Below, in pieces: positions 56,975-64,000 of a stretch of DNA of 64,000 bases. The stretch is taken from the NCBI GenBank assembly GCA_000697665.1, contig KL197740.1, positions 84,212 to 148,211 on the forward strand, written 5' to 3'. Origin of the DNA: Jaapia argillacea MUCL 33604 (Eukaryota > Basidiomycota > Agaricomycetes > Jaapiales > Jaapiaceae). Under the pieces are notes generated by a model. The model did no database searches. It worked only from the letters and a program-made list of their open reading frames with translations, and was not told the origin of the DNA. Both the position numbers and the translations under genes were made by a program. Positions within the stretch are counted from its first letter, which is position 1. The number at the start of each line of letters is the position of its first letter.

Positions 56975-58869
56975 TGTGCAGCTAGATGGATGAAGGACGA
57001 TGAGAGCCTGAGAATGTGTTGAAAGATCCAGATAGGACGTGCAGGTGGCCCGCCGCGGCTGCTGTGATTGCGTCTCCACACTTACCTTAACCTACGCAAC
57101 AATGGAACATTACCTCTCACATCTGGTCATGACGCTAACACTGTCCATTTCTTCCCTCGTTCGGTTCATAACTTACAGCATCGCAGTCTGGCATGGATTT
57201 CTCGACACTCCCAACCGTCGTTAGCAGAGCAAGTTACTTTCTGACCTCATCTTGGGCTGTACGTCGGGAGTATGTACACCGCCCACAGTACAACCTTGGA
57301 CAAGTGTACCTTTCATCATCATGCCCCATCTGGAGGTTGCGCCGGATCATGTGAGGGGCGAGTAGTTCGACGGGAATGCTATGACAGGCGTTCGTGAGTC
57401 CTATCGCCACTGTTTCGACTCTTCCATCGACGGAATTTGTCCCGTCATCTACCAGACAGACGGACGACACCAAACACATGAATACTACATTCTCCCCCCG
57501 GAAATCACGACCTACGCCAAACGAACAAGCACTCGATTGATTCAAATCTCGGATGATGGCGAGTTTGTACTCCTATCAGCACGGAGGTGACCGACGAGCG
57601 AGGACTTTCAAACCTGAGGTAAGCTCGCATCATCCACCGTGGGCGTTGCATCTGCTGACGGAACTATCTCGCGCCCATCTCAAAGGATACCCGTAGTGCG
57701 ACTGCTTTCACGATTCGGCAATTCTCTCTCCAACGCTGGGCAGCCCCTGGTGTAAGATCGCTGGACGGTTGAGGTTCTCGGCGAGACTTGTGGTGAGCTC
57801 TGCGAACGAAATAATGGGCTGATATATCTCTGTGTCCACTCGTTGTGCGCATCTCTATGTACTGATGCTGCCGGGTAATCTGATCTTGTAGTCGCCTAGT
57901 CTTGATCAATGTGATGCAGTTCTCCCCACCGAAGTCTTGGAGGTTTCAAACTGGAGCGGAGCTGATGCTCAAGACAATTTCAGATGATGAAGGGTAGACA
58001 AGTGGATATATATCTCCAATGCTACTTGATGTACAAGAGGGGGAGAGGTGCACAACTGGAATGCACATGAAAATGTCATCAGGATTAAGAAAGACCCCTC
58101 CTTCCACGATACGGCACGATTCAACCCAACGAGACATCCGAAACTTGAATCATAAGGTGTAGTTTGAGTAGTCTGCAACGATGATAACCGTCAGTATGAT
58201 ACAATGGCGATATGAGGAACGACGTACCGAATACGTTTCAACGCAAATAACAGTTTCGAACTTTGCTGACCTCCTCTCGACCACATCACCAACCTCTTCA
58301 TGACCCGATCGCGTCTCAAGAACCATGACCGCCATCCTCCACGAACAGGCGAACGACAACCCAAAGTACCACCCTCCGCAGTGCGCTCCCAACAAGCACT
58401 TGAAGAGCCGGGTGCGACATCTTCTCGAAGCGTCAAGTAAGAAGTGACGGTATTCGTCGACCAGGGTACATAGTCGGTTTTTGTTGTGTACGAGCCCGGG
58501 ATCGGGATCGAATGGAGCGCCTGGTACTCCCGCAATACACACGCCTACCATTTTCTTAATCAATAATGAAATCGATCCCCAGAAGCGATACGGAACAACA
58601 TACCAAACCCCGTCTAGTCCTCACCTTCCCACTCGAGAGACCATTTATGCGCATTCAATTACTCTATCGAGCTGGATATGACGTTCAGTATGCTCACTAT
58701 CGCCAGCCGGGGAGAAAAAACTCACCGAAACGCCACCGTCTGACATCCCCACCACTCCCGAGTCACACCAGCTCCACCTCGCCTTCACAAACCTCCCGAG
58801 TTCCTTACCACACACACCAAAAAACATCAGTCAAAAAGTGAAGCGTAAACCGTAGGATCAATGATGAAC
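56975..58869. other. region without a supportable gene
   Basis: Open frames on both strands (for instance minus 58150-58563, plus 57381-57590) have no recognisable content and no clear splice partners. The start flank of the GTPase gene probably contains its promoter. No repeat was seen. Confidence 0.4.
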
Positions 58870-60575
58870 TCACCTCCCAACGAACACCATCCAAGTCGAC
58901 CTCCTAACACTAGACGTTCCCATCACCTCTCGCGCGGCCGTAATGTTCAACAAGTTGGGACGTCTCCCCGGTTTCACGAAATGGACTTGGAGGTCGAGGT
59001 GGTGAAGATCCTCTAGTGGGACGATGAGGCTCGGCAAATCTCGCTGAGGGGATCGTAGATATGGATAACGAGAGTCGGAAGAGGAGGGAAACGGCATCAC
59101 TCACCAAAGTCTCCACCCCATTCTCGCAAGCAAAATTCCCTCCCCGCACAATCTCTATAAAGCTCCTCAACAGCGGCTCTACCAACGAACCGCAACCTAA
59201 CATCTTTCAAACCACCATCCCCACCCTCCCGTGAAACCAAACGGCTAACTGATTCATCCATCTTCCCCCTCCATCATGGACGATATCGAGTATCTGACGA
59301 CGCCGAGAGTTCTTGATGATTCGGATTATGAATGATGCGAGGAGTGAAGCTCGAGTCGCGGATGTGATTGGTATGCCGCCACGTTTAATTGTGAGTTTGC
59401 GATGGGAGGTGAGGGACGGTGTTAAGGAGGGCGATTTGAGTCGCTGGATCTCCGTGAGTAACTGGCAGGGAAGAGGAGGGAGGTAGGATTTACCATGTGA
59501 CAGCATACAGTCAATTCCTCGAGCCCTGTCATGGAACCATTAGGACTCCCATCCAAAATCCAATATGTCGGCATCAGATATCGAATACGATCTCCCAGTC
59601 GAGAAGCATTACAGAGGTCGGCGTAGCACGAGAAGAGCGGTTGATTGTGAATGGAGGATCTCGAAGTGATCGAACGGGAGTTACCTGTGCAAACCCCCTC
59701 GTCAGCGCATATTCGCACGCGAGGCAAAATGGGTACGTTACCTGGAGTTGAGAATCACGGAGGGTGGGTGAGAGACGAGTGAACCAGTGGGTAGGCAATG
59801 GACGAGACTGCGTTTAGGACGAAGAGGGTGAGGGGTGCTAGCCCGCGTATTCGGAGTTAGGGTATTGATTTTGTTCTCTTCGTCTCCGCCTGCCCCGTTG
59901 CTTCATCGACAACCTTCACCCGCCTCATCTTCGTCTTTCTCAAGCATCGCACCACCAAGTGGCGCCCTCGGCCTGTAATCCAACTCCCAGCTCTCAATGA
60001 AACACCTCGTGGTAACTTTCACTTGCCTCAACTTCTGCGCATCACCAGAGACGAACACGAGGACGAAACGAGCGACTCGGTCTGGGAGATAGTCGGCGTG
60101 TGTTGTTGAAAGGATATGAAGGGAGTGGAAAGAGACGAATGAGGATTGAGGTGTGGAGGGAGGGGGAATGATGAGCAAATGCCTATGAATCTTTGGGGTA
60201 TCGTGTTAGGTGGGGCTGATACTTTGAGAAGGGAGAGGACAAACCGGTTATTGTGAGGGTGTGGACGTGGGGAGATATGTGAGGTTAGAGCGCAGTAAAA
60301 ATTGATATTCCTAGGAAAAAATGAGGGATAATGTTAGTGATTGGAAGGGGTCAGCACGGGAGGTACGCACTGGTTCAAATTCGGCCCCCCTAGCAGGGAC
60401 CCGGGGTTCCTCCGTGTAGGAGAAAATGCTGCAGAAGCAGAAAGGAGCTTATTCGGGGATGTCTCGATGGTTGTTGACGAGGGAGGACTACTCGAGTATC
60501 CAGGGATGGAGTGTACATGGGCGAAGAGGACGATGACGTTGAGTGAGGGGGGGGGGAGATTAGAGAGAAGGTAAC
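58870..60575 (-). pseudogene. decayed F-box/LRR paralogue, inverted relative to 48651-50543
   Basis: Successive blocks match the intact gene: near 60540-60390 an F-box remnant ending in RRNP; near 60270 the exon reading ISPHVHTLTITG; 60180-59903 with SFHSLHILSTTHADYLPD, RCFIESWELDYRPRAPLGG and an acidic insert; 59700-59480 matching the IFGFLDGSPNGPM region; 59500-59220 with LTIKRGGIPI; and 59060-58870 with DLPSLIVPLEDLHHLDLQVHFVKPG. Broken: the acidic insert is followed by a stop in frame and then continues in another frame, and the F-box and central exons are frameshifted. Together with the intact gene it forms widely separated inverted copies about 8-10 kb apart. Confidence 0.78.
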
Positions 60576-61525
60576 ATCGGTCCTTGCAATTGTGGGGTGG
60601 GTGTGAGTGTTCGTGAGGGTTCGTTGACACCTTTGAGATCGGTGAAGGAAGGGTGGATACTTGTACAGTGCACACTGTCGATCATTGGCGTCAAGCTGGC
60701 GTCCACGTGGCACAAGCATTTGTATGATATTCTGCGTCGGCCTCCAGTCTGTTCCGCACAACATCAGGCATCGATTCTTGGCTTATACTGTGGAGACTAT
60801 GTCCTCGCCATCGTCAATGGCACGTCACGCCACTGAACGGGCGGTTCACTAAGTTACTTATCAAATTAACTTTTTCCTTACAAAAGTAACTTAACATCAC
60901 TTTTGGCGGGGCAAGTGAAATTGCTACGCTAACTTACAGCTAGCTTGGCTCACTTGGCGGAGGAACTTGCTCGTTCACTTCGAGTAACTTACACTAACTT
61001 GTGCTCACTGGAGGGCTTTCCGCTGCTCATAGCCTTGCAGACCAATAATGAATCATGTTCCTTGGCACCTATAGCACTCATTGAACTCTATACATCACGC
61101 TACAGAAGTGAAAATTAGATGACGAAGGTTTTACACACACTCCATCGGGAAAAACCTCCCGCTTTAATTAGACCTGATTATATCTAAATAGCACTAATAA
61201 GTCGTATTTTAATTGTATTTAATTCAGTCTAATCTGCGAGCCTTCCGACTCCAGATAGGGCCTACCACTCGCGGTATTCGCACATATCTGCCACATCTGA
61301 TGTCGCTGCATGCGGCATTGTGATACTCATTCAGACAAGGACTATATACCTGGAGGACAGTCGAGGAGACCATATCACTCTCTCTCTCCTCAAAACTCAC
61401 TGTCCTCCCAGGTATGTATTTGCCCTGGCAATCCTCGCTCCTGTCTGATGAGAAACTCACTGTGCTCACAGTGACTGAGATCAGCATCATTATTATTATC
61501 TCACTTCGTTCCCATCATTTCATTC
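60576..61525. other. spacer with TAACTT-rich stretch
   Basis: Between 60850 and 61010 the words TAACTT and AAGTTA occur about seven times together with two CACTT-TGGCGG-like blocks. From 61085 the DNA is AT-rich, then two copies of AAACTCACTGT at about 61393 and 61451. No gene is supported; it may be the 5' flank of the gag-like element. Confidence 0.45.
60850..61010. repeat. cluster of TAACTT / AAGTTA words
   Basis: Seven or so occurrences in 160 bp on both strands, with GTAACTTACACTAACTTG at about 60983-61000 giving two in tandem. Possibly a degenerate repeat or terminal region of an element. Confidence 0.45.
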
Positions 61526-62569
61526 ATGTCTGATGGAGCAGCAACTGGTACGCAGTCTACTGGATCGGCTGAAGCCCAGCCTGCTGGAATGAATCAACTT
61601 GACGTCAGAGTCATTGCTGCTTGTCGAAAGATTGTTGACAATTACAAGAGGCAACCCTCCTCTGAATGGAATAGGGCTGATACCCTCATCAACCTCGTCA
61701 GCACCTTACCTGCTGAGTTGGCTGAGCAGCCCAACTACCGACGATCTCTTACCCTTGGTGTCTACCTCGGAATACTTGATGGTGTGGATAAGGAAGCACC
61801 AGGAGCAGGACACGATGATGATGAGAGAGACCGATCAGGAGATGGAGATAACGGCGACAAAGAGATTCCTAGGGGAGATAGAAGGGGGAAAAGACGATCC
61901 CGGTCCATCACAGACAGTTCACGAGATTCCAGTCCGGAACCTTATTGGAAATGGAGGGTTAACCCTTCAAAGTTTGCATGGAACAAACACCGTAATACCT
62001 CAGCTGCAGGACTCAACCCTATCCTCCTGGAAACTCTTGTGTACCTTCAGGAATACTTCGTCGACCCAAAGGCATCAAAACGAGACCTCTTACTCAAAGC
62101 TGACTGCCCAGAGTTCCCAGAAAGCGAGTGGACATCTATCCTTGCCAGTGGAGCAGTTGACCTCGACAAAGTGTACACCGGAATTTATGCGACCAAATGA
62201 GACAACATCATGCTTGCCACCCTTGGTGATTTCCGATTGGAGCACTGAGACTCTGCCCCATTGCATCGAGTTGAGAAGGAACATCATTGGACCACTGCTT
62301 AGCGTAGAATGGTGGCAGCCACAACATTTGCCTTCCCACACCGGGAGGATGAGCTCCGAGACTATGGGGTATGGCTCAGGAATTTGTTCATGTCACTCAA
62401 CGAATCTGCACACTACAGAGTTATCAACCTCGACAAAGCCATCAGGAAGTGAACTGGACTTCGTCATAACATCCTCCTCACTGACACAGTGCAGTTCGAG
62501 GATCTCAAGATCTCCCACTTATCCGACCAAGGAGCTGCATTGTCATTGTGGGGTACTTGGGGTTCGTAA
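61526..62569 (+). pseudogene. gag-like retroelement ORF with three internal stops
   Basis: Reading one frame from ATG 61526 gives 224 codons to a TGA at 62198; the same frame continues with recognisable sequence past TGA 62246, TAG 62300 and TGA 62450 to a final TAA at 62567. Known: the N-terminal region with WNKHRNTSAAGLNPILLETL, ADCPEFPESEW and the later ATTFAFPHREDELRDYG block matches a family widespread in Agaricomycetes, found next to retroelement reverse transcriptases; I infer a gag-like role. Seen: an N-terminal helical part, a Ser/Arg/Asp-rich linker, then the conserved core. All premature stops can arise from C-to-T or G-to-A changes (CGA, CAG, CAA or TGG). No reverse transcriptase is seen downstream in the window. 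Confidence 0.72.
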
Positions 62570-64000
62570 GTTCCGAGTGAGGGGTAGTTGTTCGTCTTCA
62601 ATGGAAATCGAAGAACGGGAGGGATCAGTGTTTCGGGATGTGGGAATGTGTAGGACAGACTAGGTAGGGTCCGGAAATGATGTGTCCAGTAATCGGAACA
62701 CAAAGGGAAACTCAACTCGACACAGCGATAGTGGAGGAGTAATCCCGAGGGGAGGGTGCGCTACGGCGAGTACTTGTGCAGGTGTCCGAAACGTCGGGAA
62801 TCGGGTCGGACTGCTCGGAAATCTAAGGACGCGATACGACGAAACTAACTGTAAGACGTGTGACGAAAACAAACTAAAACGAAAGGAAAACGAAGAAATC
62901 GAATTGAAACGAACTGAAACTAATATGTCGGGATAGGAACGAAAGGGAAAACACTAATCGGAACGAAATAAGATCAGAACTAATCGAAAAGAAAGCGTTG
63001 AGATAGAACGTGAATGCCGGGAAACGTCAACACAAGTCGAAAGTAAGAAATACCGGAAATCCCGAAGGTAAAGAAGTCCGAAGCCCGAGACAGTTAGATT
63101 CCAACAGGACACTAGAGAGCGACACAAGGACAAGCTTAGATTGAGAGCACAAGGGTGAACGACATCCGAGAGCAACTCAGGATGAGAGAGATCACGAAAG
63201 ATTGTTTTTGGGAAAGTAGCTACGGACAGGTTTTTATACCTAAGTACATGAGGTAGCTACGGAATAGGAAAGGATAAAGGGAATAGTGAATTCAGGACAA
63301 CATGAGGGCGAATCAAGTGAAGGAGTGCACAACAAAAGAGGGGGACAAGTCGGAAGTCAAGTAACTGAGGTAAAACATACTGAGTATTCCTCAGAAGCGA
63401 GTGAAGTCCTATCGGAGGTGTATCGGACCGAAAGAGGAAGTGCACAGAAGCCTCGGGATGAGCAGGATCTATAGTAGTTAATCTCGGAAACCCAAAGCGA
63501 GTATCTTCCTGATCGAGGACTCAGCACAAGAGCACAGACATAAGGTGGAGAAGTCGATAAGCGATGGTGTGGAGAGTGATGTAAGTGTTTTGTAAATCCC
63601 GGAGTATCGGATCATCGGAACGCGATGTGGCAGTGTATCGGGGACTCGGATCATCGAGATAAAGAACTTCCTGGTAAGATTGTCGAGATTCCGGGGACGT
63701 GCAAGGTCGTAAGTCCAAGGTGGTGAAGGAGGAGTTCTGCGTCGAATCGGATGTCTCGGAGTCCTAGGAACGTTCGCATCGGGTGCATCAGAGTTGTATC
63801 GTCGGGACGAATACGGTCCTAACTTGATAACGTCGGAATTCCCGATACTGAATGACGTGGAGGCGAGATGGTGAACAACTAGTCTTGAGTCGAATTCCGA
63901 TGTTCCGGACTCCTATGAACGTTTGCATCGGGTGCATCGGAATCGTATCGTCGGTCGAATACAGTCCTAATCGTAGACATCGGAAATCCCGATACTGAGC
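62570..64000. other. purine-rich, repeat-containing flank of the gag-like element
   Basis: The plus strand is strongly purine-rich (many GGAAA, GAAACGAA and CCCGA words), with GTAGCTACGGA repeated at about 63217 and 63252. Long open frames on the minus strand come from this composition. A TTTTTATACC box at 63231 might be part of a promoter or LTR, but LTR boundaries could not be found. Confidence 0.4.
63741..64000. repeat. diverged direct repeat of ~112 bp, period 148 bp
   Basis: Copies at 63741-63853 and 63889-64000 share, in order, GTCGAAT-CGATGT, GGA-TCCTA-GAACGTT-GCATC, GGGTGCATC, GTATCGTCGG, CGAATAC-GTCCTAA and CCCGATACTGA. The array may continue past the window edge. Confidence 0.8.

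Noticed and set aside
58150-58563. Minus-strand 137-codon frame as a gene
   Set aside because: No recognisable domain, and another long frame overlaps it; not enough support.
62660-63718. Leu/Ser-rich minus-strand frames as secreted or membrane proteins
   Set aside because: They result from the strong purine bias of the plus strand.
62570-64000. Long terminal repeat of an LTR retrotransposon
   Set aside because: No matching second copy, no TG..CA ends and no primer-binding site could be located in the window.

Overview
The window is nuclear DNA of a filamentous basidiomycete, most likely an Agaricomycete. The genes carry many short introns (mostly 50-70 nt, GT..AG, CTRAY-like branch sites), several protein families seen here are ones I know as expanded in Agaricomycetes, and coding regions sit in a GC-balanced, gene-dense layout. 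No RNA gene, CRISPR array or prokaryotic operon structure was seen. Exon coordinates were worked out by hand from reading frames and splice consensus. Most multi-exon models close perfectly in phase, but none has been checked against transcripts.

Region 1 (1-8.5 kb) is accessory. A minus-strand gene of a multicopy, transposase-like family runs off the left edge and carries a probable frameshift. It is followed by about 5 kb of degenerate repeat-rich DNA without a convincing gene.

Region 2 (8.6-25 kb) is a conserved housekeeping block: an isoprenylcysteine methyltransferase-family gene, the diflavin reductase Tah18, the SWI/SNF subunit Snf12, a BAR-SH3 adaptor, a Tda3-like FAD oxidoreductase, the Arp2/3 subunit ARPC5, a lineage-specific protein with a hydrophobic tail, and an RluA-family pseudouridine synthase.

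Region 3 (25.9-41.1 kb) holds a GMC oxidoreductase followed by a segmentally duplicated array. The repeated unit is a minus-strand gene for a protein with a hydrophobic N-terminus and a coiled coil, divergently paired with a plus-strand atypical Hsp70/actin-fold ATPase (HSPA12-like). There are three ATPase copies and two partner copies; a decayed GMC exon lies between units, and a 13-bp element is conserved 126-144 bp upstream of each ATPase start. The repeated divergent pairing suggests, but does not prove, a functional two-gene module.

Region 4 (41.9-50.5 kb) has a Ufo1-like F-box/WD40/UIM protein, a small Cys-rich protein, a membrane protein and an F-box/LRR protein.

Region 5 (50.5-64 kb) is accessory and decaying. 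A P-loop GTPase gene on the minus strand has a premature stop and is followed in its own direction by about 3.5 kb of a 79-bp tandem repeat. Each unit of that repeat, on the GTPase strand, looks like a 30-nt exon plus a 49-nt intron with canonical splice signals. Beyond lie an inverted F-box/LRR pseudogene, a gag-like ORF broken by three in-frame stops, and repeat-rich DNA to the right edge.
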